Assembly (NCBI GenBank): GCA_003640385.1 | Contig: RCAB01000417.1 | Coordinates: 1-56,328, forward strand | Source: Setaria digitata | Lineage: Eukaryota; Nematoda; Chromadorea; Rhabditida; Setariidae | Length of the DNA: 56,328 bases | Direction of reading: 5' to 3' | Part shown: positions 16,301 to 41,100 of the stretch, one piece after another | Numbering within the stretch: the first letter of the stretch is position 1 | Layout of the letters: each line of letters opens with the position of its first letter | Translations under genes and position numbers: made by a program | The notes under the pieces: model-generated | Seen by the model: the letters and a program-made list of their open reading frames with translations, nothing else | Databases searched by the model: none | What the model was told of the DNA's origin: nothing

Positions 16301-18656
16301 ATAAATTTCTCCATTGCTACTAAGTTACCATATTCATTTATCTGAAAGTAATCTTTTACAGAACTTTTTTCCAGCACTCAAGATTAATATCATTTGAGGA
16401 TTTTTATCTAAAACCTTTTCAGTCCATAAAATTGTGTAATAGCCAATCATAATCTGAAATTAAATTTTTGACAGGAATTTGACGTGGAGCAGAAAAACAA
16501 ACCCGAAATTGCCAGATGTCCCATTGCCAGCCAACTGATCGGGCGTTAATGAAATAAATAATATCAGAAAATGTTGTGTCCATGAAGGATAAGTCAGGCT
16601 CAAGAATGAAAGTGCTCTCTCTGAGGTGTGAACATGCGGCATAAGGTAATGAAGTAAATATTGAATAACTGCAATTGTATTTCATATTCTACGCCTCTTA
16701 AAATAACAGTGAGGAGTATATCTCAACATGAAATATTTGTCCTTATTTACTATTTTAATGCGCAACAGTATCTGCTTCTGTGTAATCAAAACATACCTGT
16801 CGAGTAACTCAAATACTATTACACCAAACCCAGTCCATACAAATAGGAATCGTAACAGATAACAAACCAGAATCCTATTACGGACTAGGGACTTGAGCAT
16901 TTTACTATAAGAATTTATTGAGTCATATAATAATCGATATAAAAAAAGTAGTTTGTAAATTCGGTTTAAATATGATGAATAGTGGTATATTCTATTTTGT
17001 GTCTTCCCATTTGTTCTATGGCCAAGAATTAGGATTTAATCAATTTCAAATACTAGACTTTATTACAAAATATTATTTTCCAGAGTTGGGAAGATGATTG
17101 GTAACCATCACAACAATAACTATGGAAAATTCGGAAATAACCTGAAAACTTGGCCATTGCTAATAGTTTGAAGTGATGGCATTTCGATGGGCAATGTGCA
17201 AATGCGATTCGTAGATTGCTTTATTATTAGCATGAGTGAAATTTGCTTGATTCCTTGCCTAAGATGAAGTTTGACTAAATTCGGATAGCAATCTGTGTTG
17301 CTTCGATCAACTTTCAGTGATCTTATCAACATGTAATTTATATGTTCCACAAAATATAACTGACAGTCCTGCAACAGACATCGTTAAAACCGCTAAATCC
17401 GTACTACTTACAGGCTGATCGCATGTTGCAAATTTGTTTAGTTTGTTCAGTTATTTAAGACTGTAGACAAATTCAACAATTTTCATGATTTAGAAAGGAT
17501 CCGCTTTTTAGCGGGTATTATATCACTAGTTGCATTTGATTAAACTCAGTAAATGGCAGGATAATCTTCAGAATTTATTCATCAGAACTGTTAATTACCT
17601 GAGTTATACCATAAATAAGGAAATCACTGCGGACGATAGAGAAAGAATGTATTGCTTGATGCGTTAAAATATCAGTGCGGGCACTGTCTATAACTAATAA
17701 ATCACAGGTAAAGAGATAGAACAAGAGCAGAAAGCAGAGCAAAGTCATGCTGGTAGCAGAAGCAGCACAGACATTCTCAAATAAGTAAGGAAGCAGTTCT
17801 TTTGGGCAATTACCCTTTCAATTCTCGATTCTTTTAACTAACCTGCAATTTATATAATTGCACTGGATCAATGAATCAAGCATCAAAGGAGAAATCTTGC
17901 ACCTTTGCAAGAATCTTTACATAAACATACACAACAGACCTTCCAACATAAGAAATTTCAGTTGAGTTTCTGATACAAAAAAAAAAACAATTAAACTTTA
18001 GTTGTAAATTGGTTGTATTTCGGACATAACAAAGATTTACAGAACTTTCATGTGCTAGCGATTTTGGAGAGGTACTTGAGACTTCCGATGAACAGAAAGC
18101 GACTTTAGAGAAAAGGTGGAAAAGACAGCTTAAATTAGAAGGCAACAATATTCCAAAAAGTTATGCTTTTCTCCTTCAATATTGCAACTGGCTAAAAATG
18201 AAGTCAAGGACTGTTTCATCTTTGCCATGTGCCTTCCTTTCCGTTGCTTGTTTTGACTGCCACAGAAATAAGGAAGAAATCAGTGGATGAGGAATGAAAA
18301 TAAACATTAGTATCTGGAAGTGAAAAATGAAAAAGTAAGCGAAACGCCCCAGTACGATACCGCCTGGAAAAAGACGTCAATGGTTGGTTAAAGCAGCATG
18401 CCGTCACTTCCACTCATACCTCCTCTGCTTTTTCCTGCTCGTTTATCTCCACAGAAATTCCGATAAATAAATGCAGTGTACTTCCTACTGCACGGCAATC
18501 AGCTTTCGCAGCCCAGTAGTGCAAGTGTCTCAATATTTTCGACGGACAAGTTTTGAGGAATGAAATCCCTTGAGCAAAGTTTCTTAAGGTCCTTAGTGAT
18601 CCATCAAAATACTTTAAATGGAAATGCAAATAACAAAGACCAATTCTTAAATACAC
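13305..18656 (-). CDS. Uncharacterised multi-exon protein with LRR-like segments and acidic tail
   Basis: I do not recognise this gene. The 3' half is supported by phase-consistent minus-strand exons: 16186-16007, 15926-15797, 15614-15464, 14928-14619 and 13712-13305 (stop). Further exons are likely near 17372-17130 and 16660-16500; 18656-18414 may hold the start. Segments such as SELYLTNLRIRNSS, LLHLNF, VELDLKRS, LRSLKVDRS-like stretches and NLVKLHLRQ have the leucine spacing of irregular leucine-rich repeats, as in F-box/LRR proteins, and one exon carries LPKWIEFDRVHCSQAWFESF. The 14.9-14.6 kb exon is Ser/Thr/Gln/Asn-rich, the last exon acidic with Ser/Thr; I see no convincing transmembrane segment joined in phase. 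An F-box was not found. The 5' half of the model is tentative and the whole could be two genes. Confidence 0.55.
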
Positions 18657-21600
18657 ATTTACTTCGTTTGTATCAACGCCTCTGAATGAAGTTACACGAC
18701 CGTCTTTGGTTTGATTATTTTAAGAACAGCATATAAATATATTTATTCATACACACACTACGGTTTGATAATTACTTTGAGTGAAAGAATTGTTGACAGA
18801 TACGAAACTTATAACGAAACTTCAAACTGCGTTTAAAACTTTGTTTATGTTTCGCGAAAAGACTAACAAAAATTCACTGTTACTGAACTAATGTGAAAAA
18901 TAATTCAAGAGGCGCATTAACAAGGAATATCAGATACAGAAATAGGCGCCTCTTTTTTAAATAAGCAGCATTCGAATAAGCAGCGATAGATTCATTTGAT
19001 TGCCTGTTTCTACTTTGTCTCTTGCTAGAGATCTTTTTTCCTGAAAGCAATCCTATAAGCAATGCCCACATGTGTATTTTAATTTGTTTGAGACAAAAAT
19101 ACAAATTCATGTGCTTCCAGTTTTCCAGCAAGAAACAGGCAAGCACATGAATGTGTACTTTAAATTTCGTGTTGTAATGATGCTTTCCCATTGCTACTTC
19201 CAGCAAGCAGACAGTGCTAAACTATTTAAGCTGACTTCCGCTTAAGCTTCAACCGGAAAAGACTGGTAATTACATGGACAAGTCCCAAACACATTGTAAT
19301 ATGCACTTTGCTACAGCACGCATTACGCCAGTCAATAAAATGTTTTTTAACAACTTTATAACTTCTGAACACCGTGACGTTAAGACAGTTATAGCTGTTC
19401 TGAAAAAAAAGAAAATAAAGATGAGACAGATGGGACAAACGAATGGACAATAGGAAGGAAGCAGTTTCGTTTTTTTACAAAAAAAGATTCAACGAACAAA
19501 AAAGCACATTAGATAAAACTATCCAAACGATGTCGTTGGTATGTTTTCATGCTATATACGTTAGACTATTCTCTCCCGTTCCCTTTTAATCTTTGTCTAA
19601 AAACACCTCAAAATATAAAGACAATAATATATTTTCAAGCGGTCTCAACTCGAGTCGTTAGTTTTGCTCTCAAAATGAACCACAAATCATCTTTAAGTTT
19701 GAATAGGACAACACCTAACAAATACACACACGATTTCATATCTTTAGGTATAGGATGTTTATGGTTGGTCATTTATAGTTATAATAAACCCCACGCTGCT
19801 TCACACTTAATGCTTACAATCTGTTACTTCTACAATTGATTAAATCTACACTGATAAGAACAACTGACAGTATATAACTGCTCAAAACAATGCCGTTGAT
19901 GTGTTTACAGGATGTAGTGAAAAACAAAAACGAAAAAGCACTTCTAAGAAAGGTTAATATAATGAAAGATACCACTAACCTCTTTATAAATCGTACTTTT
20001 CCCATAGCAATTATTTTGAGAGAACCCTAAACCTGACAAACACAATTTACCACCAACGCTTCTAACACTTCATGATTACTGAAATTGTCAGATTTGCCAA
20101 ATTACAGCTAAACACTTGAAATCTTGTCCTTGCAAAATCTTGTGACTTTCAACAACGCTTTTACCTGACATTTTTTCTTTTTTTTGCATAGAGTTGGCCC
20201 TACACATCGTTAATCTTCTATACAGTGGATGAGAAGCAAACCAAGAAAAAAGGATGCGGCACACAATCAACATGTCCCTCTGTGATGTACTGGGAAACAT
20301 TCTTAGTATTTTATAGATGTCAATTTCTTTGCATTACATTGAACAAGTAAGGAAAACAAACAAACAGAGCATGCGATTTTGATGACAGATAAAAGGCACC
20401 GCAAACTTAACGAGATGCTGAACTTTAAGACTTAATCAGCAACATCATACGGCGCTCCATATTACTCTAAAGGGCAGTACGTGTCTTAAGTACTGAGGAT
20501 ACTACATGCGACCGTGCAAAGCACACAGCAATGAAAATTAGATTACGCGCACCAGCATCGAAGAGGCACAGCTATAGATTACCAGGCAGTTTTTTTTTTT
20601 TTCCAAAAAAAGCTGATTATCTTATCACTTTCATCACAACCCATCTAATCCCGTCTTAAGGAATGAAAAGTCATAATACTGGCGCGTTCGCAATAACGCT
20701 TCACTCAGAGTGAACAGTAACTTCTCTATATACAACGCAACCATAATTGACATGACAACAGGAAGACGAGATGATCTATGATTACAAACCAAACATCATA
20801 TGAAACAACTTTTTCACATCCCATAATGAAATTTAAAACAGTTCCTCTAGTTACAGCAAAGCGATAAACAATTATGTTCCTCTCAACTCACTCAAATAAT
20901 AAAAAAAATTCATAAAGATTAAAAAGTCTCTTTTAGCACAAACATTTAGAGTATGGAACTAAGAAACAAACGGGAAGGGAAAAATCTAACAAGTACAGCA
21001 GTGACTGAGGGCCGTACTTGTAATGCAAATGCAATACAATACTGAATATTTAAAATAACCGAAAGTTAACAGAAACATTGTGATGATGCAGATCATCAAC
21101 TTCTTATAATTAAACGGTTACAAACACAGACAAATTTTCAAGGAGTGCAGAGGAGGGAAGTGAAAACAAAATTGCAAGGAGGAAGGGAACAAGAATCTAT
21201 AGGCTCAAAAAAAGTATAAAGAGATCAATGGTTATAACATCATGAAATATGTAATTCACCCATAAAATACAGAAGGGCTTACCCACACCGCGCTAACCAC
21301 TGACAATAGTGGTAATGAACACAACTCATACCCACAACTCGCAAAGCCCTTCTAGGTACCTGAGTAAAAACAAGTACTCGACGGCCATTAGAAATGAAAC
21401 AGGGATAAAACAAAAGCGTAATATCCAGAGATGCAACTGTTTAAAACATTAGTCATAGTTCGAGAATATGACCAGACATAAACAGAAAATATATATATAT
21501 ATAATGAAGAAACTAATTTTTAAATTTAAAAGAGTGCGTTGATTCGAACATAAGATGAGTGGAGATGGAGACAATGGAACCTGACTTAACCTGTTGTCTT

Positions 21601-21956
21601 TACAATTAAAAAAGCTGATGACGTGAAGTTATGGAAAAGCGACTAAGAATACAACACACCTCATAAATTATCTGTTAATCCCATGATATCAGTGATTACA
21701 CAAACCGGAAATGCAGAACAACGGTATCAATTGTGCTCAGGAGGTAGACAGTATATCTGTGAGCATAGCACATATTCAAAAAACACAGTTTATAACCCGG
21801 TAATGCCAAGTAACAGGTTGCCTAAAAACGAACGCTGGTGAGCAAAAGTTCACAGAACATTCACAAATACCTTAGACCTTACTTTAGACAAAATTTGCCC
21901 CTTGTCACATGTATTAATAATGCATGTAAACAAATGACTCACAAGGAAGATAAATT
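18657..21956. other. Non-coding interval downstream of the KMT2E-like gene
   Basis: About 3.3 kb without a credible coding exon. The frames at 18880-19206, 19549-19839 and 20088-20300 lack motifs and proper splice context. The right part must contain the long 3' untranslated region of the KMT2E-like gene. A nested inverted repeat at 21271-21353 is listed separately; a poly-T run lies near 20590 and a short TA repeat near 21490. Confidence 0.5.
21271..21353. repeat. Nested inverted repeat, possible structured RNA
   Basis: Outer 10-bp perfect arms AGAAGGGCTT (21271-21280) and AAGCCCTTCT (21344-21353) enclose an inner 6-bp perfect hairpin ACCACT / AGTGGT (21296-21301 and 21308-21313) with a 6-nt loop. 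It lies about 600 nt past the stop codon of the KMT2E-like gene, so it may be a 3' UTR structure or an independent small RNA. Confidence 0.5.
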
Positions 21957-34704
<12,748 letters not shown>

Positions 34705-36039
34705 GGATGCGTTTTCCAACAAAGCCTATTTAAGCTTTAATTCTAAATTTTATATGAATACTGTTGTCAAAAACTCAATAACAGGTTGGGACTCCACCAA
34801 AATATAACAAAAATCGCCAGCTGAAGACAAACATCATGTTGAACTGAAACAAAAATGATGAATGGTCATTATAAGCTACTAGCTAAATAATTTCAGAGAA
34901 TAGGAAACACATGACCATGCAATACAATGCCTTAAACACTTCTCTGAAACCCCCCCTTAAAACCAGGAAACGCGACCAACTTCCTATTCCCGGTCTTATC
35001 TCCCTCACACCACCTAATTATTACGGAACTGGGACACAAAAAAACGCTATCCACAATCAACGCTCCTGGCATGCAGCCAAAAAAGACAGTATGCTTCTAA
35101 CTGGGACCACATATGTGGTAGTGTTGTAGCGGTTATTCAAAAGCAGTAATTGTTGAGTTCCTGGAATTCAAGAATCTGATGGAGGATCTCGATCTTATTC
35201 CTTTGAGCGTTTTGACAACCTAATAAAGAAGAATACTCTTTATATGGCTCTGTCATTTCTAAGCGACGCTACATCAGAATACAATCAAATGGAAGAACTG
35301 TGCCAACATGTTTTAGCATTAAGTTAACGCGATTTTTTTTCCCAAAGTCGCTCGAGTTGTTTATGGGTAGTTAACTTATGAGTATTGGCAATTGGTAAAT
35401 CTACGTACTGCTCAATGTCAAATGAGAACGTAACTGTTGCCTAATGAAGTCTCGTGACTTCTGATTCTTCACTGTATTGAAAATGTGCAATTTGAAGCCA
35501 TCTAGGAATTAACGAAGAGTGTGAAGCCTCACTTCTCCACCAACGTAAAGAATAAACTAAAAAAAAATATATATATATATATTGTTAATCCTTCCTGAAG
35601 TGTCGTTCTATCTGCTAGCAATTATCCCGAAGGATCTATTTACAGCCCAGTGATTAAAGGGTAGAAAGTTAAAAAACTTATAACGCTAATACCGGGGATT
35701 TTCCTGGCCTTCAAGTCTGTGATATTGATGGAAGATTAACTGAAATATAGGTATTTCTTTCACTGTGTGTTTTTGTTTTTCTAAGATGTTAAGAGTAAAC
35801 TTCTCTGTTGATTTGATCATTCACTGCTCATTTCTTGCACTCTTGTCAGTATCCTGTCATCAATTTGGTGGCATATTCTAGGTTTCTATTGCTATTTTAG
35901 GTTAGTTCCATGTAAACTAAAATGTTCATCGAATGGTATATCTGGACGATTAACTGGTCGGTTTACTTTGCTGGATTACAAGGAATCCGAATGTAAAGGG
36001 TGCATTTGTAACTAGATAAGAGGATTCTTGTTCCGAAGC
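34705..36039. other. Upstream region of the KMT2E-like gene
   Basis: A possible trans-splice acceptor (AAATAG) lies near 34725, about 20 nt before the ATG. The rest holds no supported exon. A short TA microsatellite lies at about 35568-35582. Promoter elements are not identifiable by eye. Confidence 0.45.
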
Positions 36040-37386
36040 AACTCACTTTTCAAATGGAGTGAGAATCGATTGATTACTCTGCTCATTACTTTTTATATTG
36101 TAGATCTGTAACAAGAAAATACCTTTTTGCAGAACTTCTAACGAGGAGATCGTTTCACGAGCTGGCAGATTCTTTTGGAAATACGCGACTTCGAGGGTTC
36201 TATTTGAGCAGAGGAAATATCGAGAAATCTCGAATTCACAGGAATAAGTGTTGACTGCGCGAGGCGAATGCACACTTGCGAAATGATGAGCTGCAAGTAA
36301 GGAAGGCAACGTGCGGTCTGGTACAAAAATTTGAATATCGACTGGGAGTACGTGGCAAAAGCTTACTGAGTGGCGACCTTTCTGCCAGCTGCAGCCCACG
36401 CACTTACCCTTACCCTTACAGTACACTGAGGAGCTGCTTTCATGATCGATTTCATCTCGGGAAGTGCCATCAGTGGGGATAAGTTCACAGGAGCAGCGTA
36501 CTCGTGTTTCCCTGTCCGTAACCTGAGGAAGTTGGCAAAACTGGTCACAGCCTTGCGCAGTTGCTACTTGCTTCACGCTAAACTATAAATACTGAGCAGG
36601 TAAAAGTTTCCTTTCCTTCAGTACCGTTGCTGTAGTGACGAGAACCTCCTGCACTTAATCCGTTACTGCTTACCTTGCATTGTTATTATTTAAAAAATTA
36701 ACTTGTATTCCACGGTACAGCAAATTTCGCCCTCAGCAGTGAATCAAACAAAAGCTGTCAGGGATGGAAATTTCATCGATAGCTTATAGCTGCAAACACA
36801 GTACAAAGAGATTGCCCTCAAAGCTAACGGGATTGACATAAAATGGACGTGGAAACGTTTCCAGGACAAATTGTGAAAACCTGAGAAGTAATGAGTTGTC
36901 TTATACAATATTCTGACGAAAGGGCCAACTCTACCAAAAATTCGACGGGTGTCACCTTGAAAGGTTTTGTTTCAAGTTTCAGTTGAACCAGAAACATAAC
37001 ATGCTTTCGCTCATGGAGAATCATCAAATGACAAGTCTCATTCACGGCAGAGCCTTTGTATACAGTGCTCAGGACAAACACATTTTTTCGATGTGGTACT
37101 TCACCAAACATTTGTTTTATATTTTAGCTGCGTACAAGTTTGTGCAGGCATACTTGCCACAATCTTTTAACCTTATTTTAATAGTTCGGATGAAGTCGTC
37201 CATGCTGCAATTGATATTGGTATATGAGAATGCTGTAAACAAGTATTCATTATTTTTTCTAAACAAGACAATGTCACACAAAGCCATCATTTCATAGCTT
37301 CCCAGTAAGCTTGTTAATGTCTTTTTAACTTGTCTCAGCTCTGTAATTCGTGCAATTTTACTCATTAATAACTCAAATAGAAACAC
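36040..37386 (-). CDS. Unassigned minus-strand locus, exon structure unresolved
   Basis: Three successive open stretches on the minus strand: 37386-37117 (start MSKIARITELRQ within it), 37111-36824, and 36576-36043 (177 codons open). The first two look protein-like, with mixed composition and alternating hydrophobic residues, but lie in different frames and no intron of plausible size joins them in phase. In the third, a second frame (near 36540-36365) ends at consensus donors: three tandem GTAAGN motifs at 36419-36402 and another at GTAAGC near 36365. I recognise no family. It could be a fast-evolving nematode gene, a decayed gene, or one with a sequencing frameshift. Position between the KMT2E-like and NOL10 genes gives no functional hint. 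Confidence 0.35.
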
Positions 37387-38179
37387 GGTTTAGTTCAGCT
37401 GTATTACATTCATTTTAAATTTGACGATTAGTTGGTATACAAATTGAGGCAAGGGATCACTGTACAAAAGTACTAAGAAATGCATGGTGTACTGGAACTT
37501 TCAATATGTTGTCAAGTGCTAGTACCTAAGAGCTCCAAGAATCTCTGTCCAAATATTTCCTAAAGTACTTCGGTAAAGCTTGGAGAAGCATTTTCTAGAG
37601 CAGAGACCATGATAAAATAATTTGCACATAACTTATTTTACTACTGATTGCTACCCTGTACTGCTACGTACCATCTGCCTTCGAATGGGACTTTAGGTGT
37701 AATAAATCGAAGTTTCCTTTCAGAACTTTAATGGTGATACTTTCCCCTGTCCTCTCCACTCACTGCAGTCCAGGACTACTTGGGAACCACTCCTTGGGTA
37801 TGTAAGATTAGTCAAGAATTTGTGAATGGATTCCTTGAAATTGCATTCGTTTTAAACCATGAGCCGGCTTTCCATTGAATAATTTGAGGACCGTCCCGTT
37901 AGTGGTAGCTCGTCATCTGTTTGGTAGTCTTCGGTACTGCTATTTTTCTCTGGGCTTTGCATCATCTTAGACATTGTAGCTTAGGAGATTTTGTTCCTAG
38001 TCATAGCCAGAATTGATTTACAGCAGTAGATGCTATTCTTGGCGTTAGGATGTACTTGTTCAGTCGGAGATCCGAATTATCAGGGTAGTGTACTTCAAGG
38101 TGATGAGTCGATTTCAGATGTGGTGGTAATATGTGTAAGGATTTTAAAAGAGCCGTGAATAGTTTTACTCCATTTCCAG
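37387..38179. other. Upstream flank of NOL10
   Basis: About 800 nt with no supported exon. The minus-strand frame at 38001-38198 overlaps the NOL10 start and lacks a recognisable motif. The NOL10 promoter, and perhaps that of the minus-strand 36-37 kb locus, should lie here, making it a possible divergent promoter. Confidence 0.4.
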
Positions 38180-38180
38180 G
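38162..38180 (+). promoter_or_regulatory. Probable trans-splice acceptor of NOL10
   Basis: A pyrimidine-rich tract ending in TTTCCAG at 38179 lies 13 nt before the ATG at 38193. No coding exon is visible upstream, so a spliced-leader acceptor (or a 5' UTR intron) is the simplest reading. Confidence 0.45.
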
Positions 38181-38192
38181 CATTGATCTAAA

Positions 38193-41100
38193 ATGCAAAT
38201 CCTTTCTGCGAACGATGTTAAAATTTACAATTTAAGTGCGGGCAAGTCAATCCCTGATTGGATAACAGATCGGAAAAGACGAAAACTGGAAGGAAAAGAT
38301 ATAGGTTTCATTCGCACAACTTCTGAAGCAGTTTTCCTTAAACTTAAGCAGTTCGTAAAAAGTTTTGACCAAATATCTGATTCCTTTATAGATTTGAGGA
38401 GACGAATACAACTGATACAGGACTTTGACATGCCTGACATAAGCAATACAGTCACTATATCACCCGATGGACGCTACATATTTGCTACAGGTATGATGAT
38501 GTTATACTGCTCATTACCTACCTTCTACGTTAATGGTTTGGATAGCCTTATAATATAATTACGGGTATTTGCTAGATCTGAATATTTTTATGGTATATTT
38601 CACTATTATTTTTTTTTTCAAAAACAAAAAACTTATAATATGATTTTTCTTGTTTCATCTGTTCCTGTACTTTTATCTCGTGATCTTATATACAGTTGAC
38701 AGCGTGCATGAGCTAAAAATTATTTGTTCGAAATGTTTTCCAACGGATGAGTAAGGATAAAATTTTTTTTTGTATCGTCTTAAACATTTGAGTCTTCAGG
38801 TACGTATAGACCACTTCTTAAGTGTTTTGATGTAAGCGACCTATCACTGAAGTTTTCCCGTGGTTTGGATGCTGATGTCGTGAAATTGACTACGCTTAGT
38901 GACGATTATTCTAAAGTAGGCTGCCTTTTTTTTTTTTTTTTTTTTTTGACAGTAAAACACTTGGATAAAAGGGCCTTCAATGTTGACTAGAAAATATTCT
39001 ATTTTAAAAACTTTTTAACTTGGTAGTTTTTTTAGTTTGTGTTATTGGAGGAAGAACGGTATGTTGAATTGCATGTGGCCTATGGGAGGTATTTCAGAAT
39101 GAGGATTCCGAAATTTGGTCGTGATATGGCTTTTTGTCGTGAGGTGAGCGACCTCTATATTGTGGGAAATGGGTAAGTTCGTTATACATACTCTCGTTGA
39201 TTTCTTTTTCTTTTTTTTTTTTTGTTATATTACAGTAAAATTTGGTAATAACAGTGTTGGATGTTGGAGATTATTATTTGTTTAATTGTTTTACAATTAT
39301 GAGGTTTGTTAACTCTCTCTTTTGATTGCTGATTCACTTTTATTTCGCCCTCTTCATTTATTTGCTTTAGTATAAGGAAATGATTCATGTCTATCTTTTC
39401 TCAGATGATGTGGAGGAATGAGTGATAGAAATAAGATGTTGTGTTCATATTTTAGCTTCCAAAATTATTAATATATTTTCCGTGTTTCACTGATTCGTTG
39501 AAATCGTTGTACTGCTGTTTATAGGAGCGAAATTTTTCGCTTGAATTTGGAGGAAGGGAAGTTTTTGGCACCCCTCTTAACCTCGTCCTCGTCACTGACG
39601 TGCTGCGAGTTCAACAAAGATCATCAGTTATTTCTGTGTGGTACAAATGATGGTCGAATTGAAGCTTGGGATCACAGGAATGGAAATCGATGTGGAATTC
39701 TTGATTGTGCTTTACATTTTCAAGCAAATAGCAGGCAATTTGCAATTTTTCACCCGGTTTTTGTCATCCTAAGTTATTTCTTGTGACAAATAATGCCTAC
39801 ACTTCGATTTCGGTCATTATTTCTAATTTTTATGAAATATGAAATCCTTCCAGTGAGCTGTTCAAAGTGACTTCCGTATGTTTCAAAGACGCCCTTCATG
39901 TTGGAGTTGGGACGAATGCTGGTCATGTAAGTTTAGTGAAATTATTTTCGTTTATTATGCCGAAATATATATTTACTTTTGTATACAATATTTTCCAGGT
40001 TCTACTGTTTGATATACGATCTGACAAGCCTCTGTTTGTCAAAGACCACCAAACAGGTTTACCGATAAAAAAGATTGATTTTGTGCCGGAACACAGTCTT
40101 GTTTTGAGTATGGATATGCGTTTGTTGAAAATGTGGCAAGAAACAGATGGTAAACCGTTTGCAGCAATCGAACCTGGGACTAATCTAAGCGATTTCTGTC
40201 GGTACCCTGATTCCGGTGACTTATTTACATACATATGAATTGAAAATTTTCTGCATAAGTCCTCTTTTCCTGATATTTGCCGATTGGCTGTATGCGTTAT
40301 TTTAACATGCTTCTCTCTGTCCTCCAACAGTTTTATGAGTACAGATTCCAGGACTTTTCTTTTTCGCTAATGAAGCTCCTAAAATGTTGCAATATTTTGT
40401 CCCGGCTATTGGCACAGCACCAAAGTGGTGCTCATATCTTGAGACGGTTACGGAAGAATTAGAAGAGACAGAACAGCCTGCAGGTATTCGTGCAGTTGTT
40501 TTTTCTTTTTTTTTTTTTTTTCTTTTCTTTTCGGTAGATGCAGTGCCTGTTACATTTCGCATTTTCCGTTATATTTTGATTATCTTAGAATGCAGTTTTT
40601 GTTCTGAAGCGCTTTTCCCACCTTCTATTGCTCTTTATTAGTTATTTTTTTTAGTGTATGATGATTACAAATTTGTGACGAAAAAGCAGCTTGAAGAAGT
40701 AGGCCTATCACATCTTATTGGTACTAGCCTTCTGCGTGCCTATATGCATGGGTATTTCATAGATATTCGACTCTACAGTAAGGCAAAAATATTTACACAG
40801 CCATTCGCTTATGATAATTATAAACAGAAAAAGGTATTATTGATGTAATTTTTTCATATCTAAGCGTAATCTGTGCGTTATTTTCCTTCAATATTTTCTC
40901 ACTCCTACTAAGGCACAGTAATAATCTTCATGAAGTTATGATGCTGTTACATGTATGTTGCTGCTTTTATCCTTTGCATTTGTTTGCAGATAATGGAAAA
41001 AATCGAAGAGGAACGCTCTTTGCCGATTGTAAATAAGAGATTAAAAAAACCGATATTGCCAAATGTGAACAAAGAATTGGCGGCCAAGTTGTTGTCCTTG

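Noticed and set aside
36400..36421. Telomere-like repeat TTACCCTTACCC
   Set aside because: Nematode telomeres are TTAGGC repeats; only about three units are present and they read better as tandem splice donors.
36043..36576. A single 177-residue intronless gene on the minus strand
   Set aside because: The frame has odd composition, overlaps consensus splice donors in another frame and shows no known family; kept only as part of an unresolved locus.
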